Part shown: in pieces, positions 53,043 through 61,558 of the stretch
Position numbering within the stretch: the first letter of the stretch is position 1
Layout: every line of letters begins with the position of its first letter
Assembly (NCBI GenBank): GCA_027310665.1
Contig: DAIDAJ010000011.1
Span: forward strand, 1 to 63,922
Origin: Sideroxydans sp.
GTDB taxonomy: Bacteria > Pseudomonadota > Gammaproteobacteria > Burkholderiales > Gallionellaceae
DNA: 63,922 bases
Direction of reading: 5' to 3'
Program-made: the position numbers and the translations under genes
Notes under the pieces: generated by a model
What the model saw: only the letters and a program-made list of their open reading frames with translations
Database searches by the model: none
What the model was told of the DNA's origin: nothing

Positions 53043-54812
53043 TCAGACAACTTTAACCTGCATCAACTCCTTGCCATCCGGGTCAGTAAGGTGCACCGCG
53101 CATGCGATGCATGGATCGAAACTGTGCACGGTGCGCAATATCTCGATGGGTTGCTTCACGTCATACAGCTGATGGCCTTTCAGCGCACCTTCATAAGGCC
53201 CCTGATTTCCCTGTGCATCGCGGGGACCCGCGTTCCAGGTGCTGGGCACGATCGCCTGATAGTTGTCGATCTTCTGATCCTTGATGACGACCCAATGCGA
53301 GAGCGCCCCGCGGGGTGCCTCTGTGACACCGACGCCCTGCGCATGGCTAGGCCACGTCGACGGTTCCCATTTCGATTCGTTGAAGGTCTTGACGTCGCCC
53401 GCTTTGATATTGGCGACCAGCTGATCGTACCAACCCTGCATTGCATCGGCGATGATCTTGGTTTCCAGTGTGCGCGCGGCAGTGCGTCCAAGTGTCGAAT
53501 AAAGCGCCTGCACCGGCACATCGAGTTTTTTCAACGTCATGCCTACCAGTTCCTTGGTCTGCTCATGTCCCGAGGCATATAACATCAACACACGCGCCAA
53601 CGGACCGACTTCGACCGCCTTGCCTTTCCAGCGCGGCGACTTCATCCATGAATAATCCTTGTCCACATCCAGATGTTCGTACGGAGGCTTCGGCCCGGTA
53701 TAGTCGAGCTTGGTCTCGCCCTTGTAGGGATGCAACCCCTGCTCCTTGCCTACCGAGTACTCGTACCAGGCGTGGCTGACGAACTCCTGTATCTCGCCTT
53801 CCGCATTCATATCGATTGGATGTATCTTGCTCAGGTCGCGATCCAGGATCACCCCGGAAGGAATCATGTAAGACGAGGGATCGGACATACCCTTGGCCGG
53901 AAAATCGCCAAAGGTGAGGAAATTACCGACACCCTCGCCCTGTTTGAACCAGTCCTTGTAGAACCCGGCGATAGCCAGCGTATCCGGCACATAGACCTGA
54001 TCGACAAAGGAGCGCATCTGGTTGATGACGTTCTGCACGATTTGCAGCCCGACTTCATTGAGCGCGGTACCGGAATTTCCTCCATGAAAATGCGGGCCGT
54101 TGCCCTGCCCCGGATGGCTCGGGTCAATGCTGATCGCACACGGCACACCGCCAACCAGGAACATCGGATGCGGATTCTTGCCCCCGAACACGGCATGCAG
54201 TTTCACCACATCGCGTTGCCACGCCAGCGCATCCAGATAGTGGGCCACCGCCATGAGGTTCGCTTCCGGCGGCAACTTGTAGGCCGGATGCCCCCAATAG
54301 CCGTTGGCGAAGATACCCAACTGACCGGCATCGACAAAACCTTTCAGCTTCTTTTGCACATCGCTGAAATAGCCCGGCGATGATTTGGCGTAACCCGACA
54401 GGCTCTGCGCCAGCGCTGAAGTCGCCTTTGGATCAGCCTTCAGGGCCGAGACCACATCCACCCAATCCAGCGCATGCAGGTGATAGAAGTGCATCACATG
54501 ATCGTGGATATATTGCGCACCTATCATCAGATTGCGGATCAACTGTGCATTGCTTGGTACCTCGATCTTCAGCGCGTTCTCAACGGCACGCACCGATGCA
54601 ATGCCATGCACCAGCGTACACACCCCGCAGATGCGCTGCGCAAATGCCCAGGCGTCACGCGGATCCCGCCCCCTGAGGATGATCTCGATGCCTCGAACCA
54701 TGGTGCCAGCGCTGGAGGCTCTTGTGATGCGGTTGTTCGCGTCGGTTTCCGCCTCGATGCGCAAGTGGCCTTCGATGCGGGTGACCGGGTCAACTACGAT
54801 GGTTTGCGTCAT
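53043..54812 (-). CDS. hynL: NiFe hydrogenase large subunit (group 1e, Isp type)
   Basis: 589-aa nickel-iron catalytic subunit. The two CxxC metal motifs are present: RICGVCTLVH near the N-terminus and DPCIACAVH near the C-terminus. The residues after His (LTDPDGKELMQVKVV) form the peptide removed by protease HynD on nickel insertion. It is membrane-associated and periplasmic via the Tat-exported small subunit. It is separated from the small subunit by isp1, isp2 and a 148-aa gene, an order typical of Isp-type hydrogenases of sulfur bacteria. Confidence 0.95.
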   Translation of the reverse strand: MTQTIVVDPVTRIEGHLRIEAETDANNRITRASSAGTMVRGIEIILRGRDPRDAWAFAQRICGVCTLVHGIASVRAVENALKIEVPSNAQLIRNLMIGAQYIHDHVMHFYHLHALDWVDVVSALKADPKATSALAQSLSGYAKSSPGYFSDVQKKLKGFVDAGQLGIFANGYWGHPAYKLPPEANLMAVAHYLDALAWQRDVVKLHAVFGGKNPHPMFLVGGVPCAISIDPSHPGQGNGPHFHGGNSGTALNEVGLQIVQNVINQMRSFVDQVYVPDTLAIAGFYKDWFKQGEGVGNFLTFGDFPAKGMSDPSSYMIPSGVILDRDLSKIHPIDMNAEGEIQEFVSHAWYEYSVGKEQGLHPYKGETKLDYTGPKPPYEHLDVDKDYSWMKSPRWKGKAVEVGPLARVLMLYASGHEQTKELVGMTLKKLDVPVQALYSTLGRTAARTLETKIIADAMQGWYDQLVANIKAGDVKTFNESKWEPSTWPSHAQGVGVTEAPRGALSHWVVIKDQKIDNYQAIVPSTWNAGPRDAQGNQGPYEGALKGHQLYDVKQPIEILRTVHSFDPCIACAVHLTDPDGKELMQVKVV

Positions 54813-54822
54813 GTCGTGTTCC

Positions 54823-55269
54823 TCAAACGTTCAGAAATTCCGCAAGGATGCGGTATTGCGCGTCGCTCTCGGCGTTATCGGTGCCGCGACCGGTCGCAAT
54901 GCTCTCGCTGGTTCGCGCCATGCGTGCGTGCATCGCGGCATTCCACGCCGGACTGTCACCCGGTTCCGCCGGCTTTAGACAGGCTACCGCCGCCTGCGCA
55001 ACAAAATGACCGGCCTGACTACTCCAGTCGCATTCTTTCCCGCACTGGGTAAAGCTGTCCACGCTGGCTTTTTTGGCCGACTGAGAAGCGGCGGCAAGCT
55101 CGTCTTCGGTAATGTCCGCGCGCTTCGCTGCACCGATCGCGCTTTTTACTCTGGGGTCCTTGCTCAGCGCCAGCACATTTTCGGCGAAACGCGCCGCGAC
55201 CAGACGCTGCCCGGCCCTGGACAGTGTGCTCAAAGCGGCCTTGAAATCGCTGTCGTTATCGATAGCCAT
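54823..55269 (-). CDS. hypothetical protein inside the hydrogenase operon
   Basis: 148-aa, apparently helical, cytoplasmic protein with three cysteines (CGKECDW near residue 77 and AACL... at AVACLKPAE). It lies ten bases before hynL and three bases after isp2, so it is firmly inside the operon. It matches none of the hydrogenase accessory families I know (not HupE/F/G/H/J/K, HypA or HydD). It may be a maturation or coupling factor; function unknown. Confidence 0.8.
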   Translation of the reverse strand: MAIDNDSDFKAALSTLSRAGQRLVAARFAENVLALSKDPRVKSAIGAAKRADITEDELAAASQSAKKASVDSFTQCGKECDWSSQAGHFVAQAAVACLKPAEPGDSPAWNAAMHARMARTSESIATGRGTDNAESDAQYRILAEFLNV

Positions 55270-55272
55270 CGT

Positions 55273-56535
55273 CTATTCTCCTTCGGTCAGGTGATCGGCG
55301 ATCATCTCGGTAAGCCCGACCACCGGAATATTCATGTGGTAGTGCTCCAATCCTTCCTCCAGGACGATGCGGCAATTGGCACAAGCGGTAACCAGAGTCT
55401 TTGCGCCGGTCTCTTCCAGTTGCGATTTCTTCTTCCTGAACGCCTGCAGTCGTAATGGTTCTGCTTCTTCGATAGCGCTCACGCCGCCTCCGCCACCGCA
55501 GCACCAGTTCATCTGTCCGTGGTCGGCCGTATCCACAAAATTCTTCGCCACCATCTTCAGCAGGTTGCGCGGCTGTTCCAGTACGCCTCCGCGCCGCACC
55601 AATTGGCAAGGATCGTGGAAGGTAAGCAGCGCATCCTCAAAGCCTGTGGTCTTGAGCAGACCTGCGCTGCGGAAGCCATCCAGCACTTCCAGGATATGCA
55701 GTACGTCGAAGGTATACGGGCGACCCACCAGATTGGGGCCTTCCCAGCGCAACGCCGTATAGGCGTGGCCGCACTCCGGGCTGATCACTGTTTTGACTTT
55801 GAGTTTTTCAGCACCGTCCACGATGCGCTGCACGAGTATCTTCGCAATGTCGGAGACCCCGATCTGAATGCCACTGTTCGTGGCTTCGAACGCGTCGGAG
55901 CACAGTGTCCAGCTCTTGCCCGCCTGCTTCATGATCTTGGCTACTGCGGCAAGGTATTCCGGGAAGTTGATGATCTCCATTGAAGACATCAGCACCAGGT
56001 ATTCCGCACCTGCCACATCCAGCGGGATCTCGATGCCGGTGTCGGCCTGCACATGTTTCATCTGCGCCTTCACCGCGGGCAGGCGTATGCCCATGGGACT
56101 GCCGATCTCAACCGAACGCGTGCTTGCCGCGATCAAATCGGCAGGTGCGTGGCCTGAAGCGGCCATGCCTTCGCGCATCTTGCGGATCATGTAGGTCATG
56201 TCGTTGCCTACCGGGCACACCATGGCGCAACGGGAGCACATGGTGCAACTGTTGTAAACAAGAGGCTTCCATTCCTCGAGTTCTGCATCGGTGACCGGCT
56301 TGGACAGGCCGAGCATTTTTCCCAGCTTGCCCAGCAAGGTATATTCCTGCTTCCAGACGCGGCGCAATGGCTCAAGTTTATGGATAGGCGTGTATTGCGG
56401 GTCGCCGGTTTCGGTATAGAACAGACAAGCTTCGGCACACAGTCCGCAATGCACGCAGCTTGAGAAGAAACTGGCGATCGGCGCATCGATCACTTCCTTG
56501 AAAGCATCGATACCTTTGGCGAGGTTCACACTCAT
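55273..56535 (-). CDS. isp2: Isp2, HdrD/DsrK-like iron-sulfur protein
   Basis: 420-aa cytoplasmic protein. Two [4Fe-4S] sites (CVHCGLCAEACLFY and CTMCSRCAMVCPVG) precede two CCG-type domains, including WCCGGGGGVSAI and CANCRIVLEEGL. It is the soluble partner of Isp1 and resembles DsrK of this window. In Thiocapsa and A. vinosum the hynS-isp1-isp2-hynL order links hydrogenase to thiol/disulfide-type electron transfer. The ATG at 56535 is chosen as the start of MSVNLAKGID. Confidence 0.92.
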   Translation of the reverse strand: MSVNLAKGIDAFKEVIDAPIASFFSSCVHCGLCAEACLFYTETGDPQYTPIHKLEPLRRVWKQEYTLLGKLGKMLGLSKPVTDAELEEWKPLVYNSCTMCSRCAMVCPVGNDMTYMIRKMREGMAASGHAPADLIAASTRSVEIGSPMGIRLPAVKAQMKHVQADTGIEIPLDVAGAEYLVLMSSMEIINFPEYLAAVAKIMKQAGKSWTLCSDAFEATNSGIQIGVSDIAKILVQRIVDGAEKLKVKTVISPECGHAYTALRWEGPNLVGRPYTFDVLHILEVLDGFRSAGLLKTTGFEDALLTFHDPCQLVRRGGVLEQPRNLLKMVAKNFVDTADHGQMNWCCGGGGGVSAIEEAEPLRLQAFRKKKSQLEETGAKTLVTACANCRIVLEEGLEHYHMNIPVVGLTEMIADHLTEGE

Positions 56536-56641
56536 ATTGATGTCTCCTTTCGACCGGCAGTGCTCCACGAACTCGGGCGTCGGCCTCCGGCGTCACTCGC
56601 GGACGCTCTCATCCCCGCTGCGCGGGGCCCCTGATCGCTGC

Positions 56642-57301
56642 TCATGACGCCACCCCCTTCCGTCCGAAAATATCGCCGTTGTACCAGCGTGAAATGAACA
56701 GGGAGAACGTGTGGAACAGTTTGGTGAATGGCAGTAGTACGAGCAGCAACTCGACCGAGAACAGATGCAGCGACAACATCAGGGTGTACTCCACAAACAG
56801 GTGGTGGTAGGCCATGTAGCCGGTCAGCAAGGGAAGGAACGTCGCCCCCCAGGCAACATAATCACCGATGCCCGACAGCATGCGTTTCACCGGATTATTG
56901 AGCCGGTGGGCCAGCAAAACGCCCAAAGCCACCATCGCTGCCACGACCGATGCATCGACCAGCGGCGTAGGAAGATTCGGCCAGCGCAACCCTGTCATGC
57001 TGCGGAAGAATTCGATGTGCGGCGCCAGGAAAAAGATGGCCAAAAATAATCCAACGTGAAAAACATAACCGCTGATATAGGTCACCGGGTCGCGTTTCAA
57101 CATCCCTTCCGCCGGTAATGATCGGGTTAATACGGTGCGCCAACCGCTGCCGGGCGAGTTGGCGCGCGGCTTGGAAAGATCGGCTTTGCGACCGAGGCTG
57201 AATATCTCGAACAGGCGCAATACGACACCCGCGGCAAACAACATCAACGCCCAGTTCAACGCATTACCGCGCGCGAAAGTCAGAAGTTCAAGATGGTTCA
57301 T
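56642..57301 (-). CDS. isp1: Isp1, heme-b membrane protein
   Basis: 219-aa membrane protein with about five helices of the NarI/DsrM type (GYVFHVGLFLAIFFLAPHIEF, YHHLFVEYTLMLSLHLF) carrying histidines for heme b. It joins the periplasmic hydrogenase with cytoplasmic Isp2 and the quinone pool. It overlaps hynS by four bases. A 106-base gap with a G/C-rich inverted segment separates it from isp2. Confidence 0.91.
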   Translation of the reverse strand: MNHLELLTFARGNALNWALMLFAAGVVLRLFEIFSLGRKADLSKPRANSPGSGWRTVLTRSLPAEGMLKRDPVTYISGYVFHVGLFLAIFFLAPHIEFFRSMTGLRWPNLPTPLVDASVVAAMVALGVLLAHRLNNPVKRMLSGIGDYVAWGATFLPLLTGYMAYHHLFVEYTLMLSLHLFSVELLLVLLPFTKLFHTFSLFISRWYNGDIFGRKGVAS

Positions 57302-58413
57302 TTTCCCTCCCGCGCTAGATCCTGCACCGTCACTGTTTCGTGAGACGCTTTGGCCGCAGCCTTGGTCGAGCGGTTGTGCCAGGTGATGGCCACACCAGCA
57401 GCTGCGCCAGCGACGGCAGCTGCACCCAACATCGCAGTTGTCGCCGACACCGGCATCGACAGCGCTTTGTAGAACGGGCCTGCGTCCCAGAATTTGGGCT
57501 CTGAACAGCCGATGCAGCCGTGACCGGATTCGATCGGGAAACTGGTTCCGTCATTCCACTTCGTGGTGGCACAGGCATTGTAGGTCACCGGCCCCTTGCA
57601 ACCGAGCTTGAACAGGCACCAGCCATTCCGCGCCGCCTCGTCGTCGAAGGTCTCCGCGAACTTGCCCTGATCGTAGAATGGGCGGCGATAGCAGCGGTCA
57701 TGGATAGTCTCGCCGTAGAAAGATTTTGGCCGGCCCAATGCATCCAGTTCGGGTATCCCGCCAAATGTCAGGAAGTGCGCCAGTACCCCGGTCATCACCA
57801 CAGGAATCGGTGGGCAGCCAGGCACGTTGATGATCGGCTTGTCCTTGATGATGTCGCTCACCGAAACGGCGCCTGTCGGATTAGGATTGGCCATGGGAAT
57901 GCCGCCGTAAGTCGCGCAGGTTCCCACCGCGACGATGGCTGCCGCTCCTTTGGCTGTTTCCACCAGCATATCGTGATTGCTGATGCCGGCGATGGCAGAA
58001 TAGCCGGGATTGCCCATCGGGATCGAACCGTCGACGATCAACAAGTACTTGCCCTCATTGTCCTTCATCGACTGAAGGCGGGCATGCTCCGCAGCATCTC
58101 CGGAGGCGGCTTGCAGCGTATGGTGATAATCGAGGGAGATCATGTCGAAAATCAGGTTTTCCAGCGTCGGCGAATGCGAACGCGTGATGGATTCGGTACA
58201 TCCGGTGCACTCCTGGAACGAGAGCCATATCACCGATTGCCGCCGCGCTTTGCTGATGGCCTCCGCCATCACGCCGGCCATCGCGGGCGGCAGCGCCAAC
58301 AATGCCGCCAACGAGGTGCAGTACTTGAGAAATTCACGGCGGGTCACCCCGCGTTGCGCCAAACCTTCACCCACCGTTCCGGGCAATATTTTCGTTTGCT
58401 GCGTATTTTTCAT
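57298..58413 (-). CDS. hynS: NiFe hydrogenase small subunit with Tat signal
   Basis: 371-aa iron-sulfur subunit. The twin-arginine motif TRREFLK (residues 24-30) is followed by a hydrophobic stretch; the proximal cluster starts ECTGCTES (Cys69, Cys72), and GHGCIGCSEPKFWD is near the C-terminus. A C-terminal hydrophobic helix (AMLGAAAVAGAAAGVAITW) anchors it in the membrane. It transfers electrons from the NiFe centre to Isp1. Confidence 0.95.
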   Translation of the reverse strand: MKNTQQTKILPGTVGEGLAQRGVTRREFLKYCTSLAALLALPPAMAGVMAEAISKARRQSVIWLSFQECTGCTESITRSHSPTLENLIFDMISLDYHHTLQAASGDAAEHARLQSMKDNEGKYLLIVDGSIPMGNPGYSAIAGISNHDMLVETAKGAAAIVAVGTCATYGGIPMANPNPTGAVSVSDIIKDKPIINVPGCPPIPVVMTGVLAHFLTFGGIPELDALGRPKSFYGETIHDRCYRRPFYDQGKFAETFDDEAARNGWCLFKLGCKGPVTYNACATTKWNDGTSFPIESGHGCIGCSEPKFWDAGPFYKALSMPVSATTAMLGAAAVAGAAAGVAITWHNRSTKAAAKASHETVTVQDLAREGK

Positions 58414-58484
58414 GTCAACTCCCTGCGTTCAATGAACCACGGAATGTGCGAGAAATTTCGCGCGACCGATTTTGCTTGCTCAAC

Positions 58485-58979
58485 TCACCCCATAAGTATT
58501 TTCTGTGACCGACCCCTTGCGAAACGCCCGATGATTTCAGATGCAGTGCTGCAAATTTCCGGCAGAGCCGCCGCGACCGGAGGCGTCAGCGTATCTCCCC
58601 ATCCAACAAAAGCCGGCTGAACACCTATCAGCGCGCGCTGTTGCGGCCAGTATCCGGTCAGGAGCGAGATGGCGCGCAGATCGAGCAGCCCCACTTCATG
58701 AACGCTGCTTTTACGGTTCTGACCAAGAAAACGATCCATGTCGTCACCCTCGAAGCTGTGTGCGGTTCCCGGCGACTCGCCTAGTTCGGCTGCATCGATC
58801 ACCAGCAATGCGTCACATTCGCTGATCGGTGCCGCCAGCGTAAAAGACAGCGTACCGCCATCGACGAATTCAATTTCATTGCTTGCGCCGAATCGCGCTT
58901 CCAGTTCGTTCATGGCAACGATGCCTACCCCCTCATCAGCGAGTAACGTGTTGCCAATCCCAAGAACAAGTATCCTCAT
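58485..58979 (-). CDS. hynD: hydrogenase maturation protease
   Basis: 164-aa endopeptidase of the HyaD/HupD family. The N-terminal GIGNTLLADEGVGI holds the nickel-sensing Glu16, and VIDAAELGESPG the second metal ligand. It removes the C-terminal peptide of HynL after nickel insertion. It overlaps the hypC stop by four bases and lies 71 bases before hynS. Confidence 0.92.
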   Translation of the reverse strand: MRILVLGIGNTLLADEGVGIVAMNELEARFGASNEIEFVDGGTLSFTLAAPISECDALLVIDAAELGESPGTAHSFEGDDMDRFLGQNRKSSVHEVGLLDLRAISLLTGYWPQQRALIGVQPAFVGWGDTLTPPVAAALPEICSTASEIIGRFARGRSQKILMG

Positions 58980-59284
58980 GCTGTCTGCTCCGGTTTAAGC
59001 GGAAGGGATGGCAACATTGAAGCGGCTGAAGATAAGGGGAAGTAGGCATCCAGATCGGTTGCGCCCTGCAAAGCGGCAGCAAGACCATCGAGCGCCAGAT
59101 TGATCTCGTCGGCTTGTTGGGAGGTGATTATCTCGCGTGCATGTCCCAGCGTTGCATACACCCAATCGCCTGGCGACAGCTCTTCCAGTAGAAGCGCATT
59201 CAGCCGCTCACGTCGCCCGCGACCTTCGCACCAGGCGAATGCGCCGTCGACTTCGATGACATGCATGGGTATGCCAATACACAT
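58976..59284 (-). CDS. hypC: HypC/HupF-type hydrogenase chaperone
   Basis: 102-aa protein beginning MCIGIPM, the essential N-terminal cysteine motif of HypC. It carries the Fe(CN)2CO moiety or protects the large subunit during maturation. It is the first gene of the hydrogenase operon. An upstream TTG (59305) is open but would bury the required N-terminal Met-Cys. The other hyp genes are not in the window. The long C-terminal tail resembles HupF. Confidence 0.9.
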   Translation of the reverse strand: MCIGIPMHVIEVDGAFAWCEGRGRRERLNALLLEELSPGDWVYATLGHAREIITSQQADEINLALDGLAAALQGATDLDAYFPLSSAASMLPSLPLKPEQTA

Positions 59285-59320
59285 AATCAGGCATCCTATC
59301 AGCAATACGTGACAATGACA

Positions 59321-59336
59321 TGACCCATAAGGGTAA
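59321..59336. promoter_or_regulatory. candidate shared operator before the hydrogenase operon
   Basis: TGACCCATAAGGGTAA contains ACCC-ATAA-GGGT, a near-perfect match to the CCC(A/T)TAAGGG core of the dsr and soe/sat elements. It lies 37 bases before the hypC start, much closer than at the other operons, so its role may differ (repression or a downstream promoter). Confidence 0.5.
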
Positions 59337-59665
59337 GACTAACGTCTCCGTCATCTCCGGATAAACTTCCGACACATGTATTCTGCGTAAACGATCGAGA
59401 GTTACACTCTCAAATTTAGCCGGATACAAGTCGGCAACGAAGGAACATGAGAAAATAATACGATATTATTGGTAAACCGTCACTGGCATGTACCCATTTC
59501 CCCCTTGTCGTTGACATTGATCATCAAGGGAAAAATGCCGGCGATGCTCAAAATTTCACTTCATCCAAAATCCGCCTGACAAAATTCGTTGGGTATTTTG
59601 AATAAATCTTGAAACGTGAGAATCAAAACAGAAATTGTGTTATAAAAAAATGAAAGGAGAATTAC
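59337..59665. other. intergenic region, hydrogenase / small membrane protein
   Basis: 329 bases without a gene. It contains a TTGACA (59511-59516) with no clear -10 partner and the palindrome TTGATCATCAA at about 59517-59527, which lacks the spacing of an FNR site. The plus-strand small gene follows an AAAGGAG ribosome site. Confidence 0.5.
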
Positions 59666-59854
59666 ATGTTCAAACTGCCAATGGTAATCATCTACATGAT
59701 CATCGCGTTTAATATCACCGCGTTTACCGCAATATTGCTGTTAAATGTGCTGATCATCAACTCGCTCATCGCCAAAGTCATTGCATCTGCATTGACAATC
59801 GGCGCATGGGCTCTGGCATATATCAATCGGGACAAGGTCGTGACAATATTTTGA
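59666..59854 (+). CDS. small two-helix membrane protein
   Basis: 62-aa, strongly hydrophobic protein with two probable helices (about residues 5-30 and 32-52) and a short polar end (INRDKVVTIF). The ribosome site AAAGGAG is nine bases upstream. No family recognised. It is oriented away from the hydrogenase operon and precedes a second small membrane gene. Confidence 0.7.
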   Translation: MFKLPMVIIYMIIAFNITAFTAILLLNVLIINSLIAKVIASALTIGAWALAYINRDKVVTIF

Positions 59855-59934
59855 TAGAACGTCATGGTAGTTCCGCTAGTTGACCCGCACAGATTGCGTG
59901 GTTGGTTCAACGCCAAATCCAAAGGAGGTAAATC

Positions 59935-60057
59935 ATGAATCCGACTGCCCAAGCGTTCGGAATAGGAATCATTCTGGGCATAATCCTGTTTTTCATACTC
60001 GCACGTGCCGGCTTGATTGATAAATTGCTTGCATCGATGAACAAATGGTTCAAATAG
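59935..60057 (+). CDS. 40-aa single-helix membrane protein
   Basis: A perfect AAAGGAGG ribosome site precedes the ATG by six bases. The product has one membrane helix (AFGIGIILGIILFFILARAG) and an amphipathic basic C-terminus (LIDKLLASMNKWFK). This build is common in small accessory subunits of membrane complexes. It lies 80 bases after the 62-aa gene. Function unknown. Confidence 0.65.
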   Translation: MNPTAQAFGIGIILGIILFFILARAGLIDKLLASMNKWFK

Positions 60058-60156
60058 GGTCGACTCGCCATACGAGTACTTCGCCCGTGCACTAGTCACC
60101 GCATAACACTGATACAGTGGCAGAGGTTGTGCTTTATTCGGACTGTGGGGAAAATC

Positions 60157-61512
60157 ATGCGTATTGCGATTATCGGTTCCGGTCCTTCCGGTTTCTACGC
60201 CGCAGAGGCGCTCCTCAAACGTACCGATGAAATTGTACATGTCGACATGTTCGACCGCCTCCCAACCCCTTATGGTCTCGTACGCGGAGGCGTCGCACCA
60301 GACCATCAGAATATCAAGGCCGTTACCCGCGTTTATGAAAAGACTGCCGCACGCCCTACATTCAGGTTCTTTGGAAATGTCCGCCTCGGAACTGACATAA
60401 CGGTGGATGACTTGCGCCGGCACTACCATCAGATCGTCTATGCCGTGGGCAATGAGGCTGACCGCCGACTCGGCATTCCGGGGGAAGGCGTTCCGCGTTG
60501 TACCCCCGCAACTGTCTTTATCGGCTGGTACAACGGCCATCCGGACTACCGTCATGCCAAGATCGATTTGTCGGTGTCGCGCGTTGCGGTGGTGGGAAAT
60601 GGAAACGTGGCTCTGGATGCCGCACGGATCCTGCTGCGAACACCCGCCGAGCTTGAAAAAACCGACATCGCCGCACACGCTCTGGATGCCCTGCGCAAAA
60701 GCCGGGTACGCGAAGTCTTCATTCTCGGCCGGCGCGGCCCCGAGCAGGCTTCATTCACAGCGACCGAGCTTGAAGAGCTCGGCGAGATGGAAGATGCCGA
60801 ACCGGTCGTTGCACCAAGCGAACTTGCAAGCCTGGTTTTCCCGGAAGCTGCGCGCAACAAGCAGCAACAGAGAATTCTTAAAATTCTCCAGTCATTTGCG
60901 ACGCGGCAGGCCAATGTGAAATCCAGAAAGCTTCACCTGCGGTTCCTTCTTTCCCCGACAGAGATAATCGGCGGTCCTGATGGCGGTGTGTCTGGCCTTA
61001 AACTCGAAAGGAACCGACTTGAGATGCTAGCTGACGGCACGGTCACCGTACGCGGTACCGGCAAAACTGAAGTCCTCGATATCGGCATGGTGTTGCCTGC
61101 AATCGGATTCAGCGCCGAGCGGATCGCAGGTGTCCCTTATGACGAAAAGGCGCGTATCGTTGCCAACGAGGATGGTCGGGTCATCGATCCCGTCATCCGT
61201 TCTGTAATTCCAAATGAGTATGTCGTCGGCTGGGCGCGCACTGGACCGCAAGGCCTTATCGGGTCGCACAAGGCCGCATCTGCGCATGTTGTGGCACACA
61301 TGACCTCCGATGGCACCGGGATTGCAGCCCGGGTGCTGCCAGACCGAGACGCGATCATCGGCATGTTGCATCAGCGGGGCGTGAAAATAGTCTCGTTCGA
61401 TGACTGGAAACAACTTGATGATGTCGAGATGGCACGCGGGGTGCGGCGCGATGCTCCGCGCGACAAGATCGTCGATGTAGAGGCGATGCTCTCGATCCTG
61501 GGCCAGCATTGA
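60157..61512 (+). CDS. adrenodoxin-reductase-type ferredoxin:NADP oxidoreductase
   Basis: 451-aa flavoprotein. FAD-binding motif RIAIIGSGPSGFYAAEALLK at the N-terminus, the block LPTPYGLVRGGVAPDHQNIK, an NADP-binding VAVVGNGNVALDAARIL near residue 145, and the C-terminal VGWARTGPQGLIGSHKA are all typical of the adrenodoxin reductase (FprA) group. It would exchange electrons between NADP(H) and a ferredoxin, perhaps the one at 52143. ATG 60157 is preferred over the upstream frame start. Confidence 0.92.
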   Translation: MRIAIIGSGPSGFYAAEALLKRTDEIVHVDMFDRLPTPYGLVRGGVAPDHQNIKAVTRVYEKTAARPTFRFFGNVRLGTDITVDDLRRHYHQIVYAVGNEADRRLGIPGEGVPRCTPATVFIGWYNGHPDYRHAKIDLSVSRVAVVGNGNVALDAARILLRTPAELEKTDIAAHALDALRKSRVREVFILGRRGPEQASFTATELEELGEMEDAEPVVAPSELASLVFPEAARNKQQQRILKILQSFATRQANVKSRKLHLRFLLSPTEIIGGPDGGVSGLKLERNRLEMLADGTVTVRGTGKTEVLDIGMVLPAIGFSAERIAGVPYDEKARIVANEDGRVIDPVIRSVIPNEYVVGWARTGPQGLIGSHKAASAHVVAHMTSDGTGIAARVLPDRDAIIGMLHQRGVKIVSFDDWKQLDDVEMARGVRRDAPRDKIVDVEAMLSILGQH

Positions 61513-61558
61513 CCTATTGGCTGATCCGAGGAACTGGGACGGCAACCGTTTTGAGAGT

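Noticed and set aside
59517-59527. FNR/ANR-type box (TTGATCATCAA) before the small membrane genes
   Set aside because: The half-sites TTGAT and ATCAA are separated by one base instead of four, so FNR would not be expected to bind.
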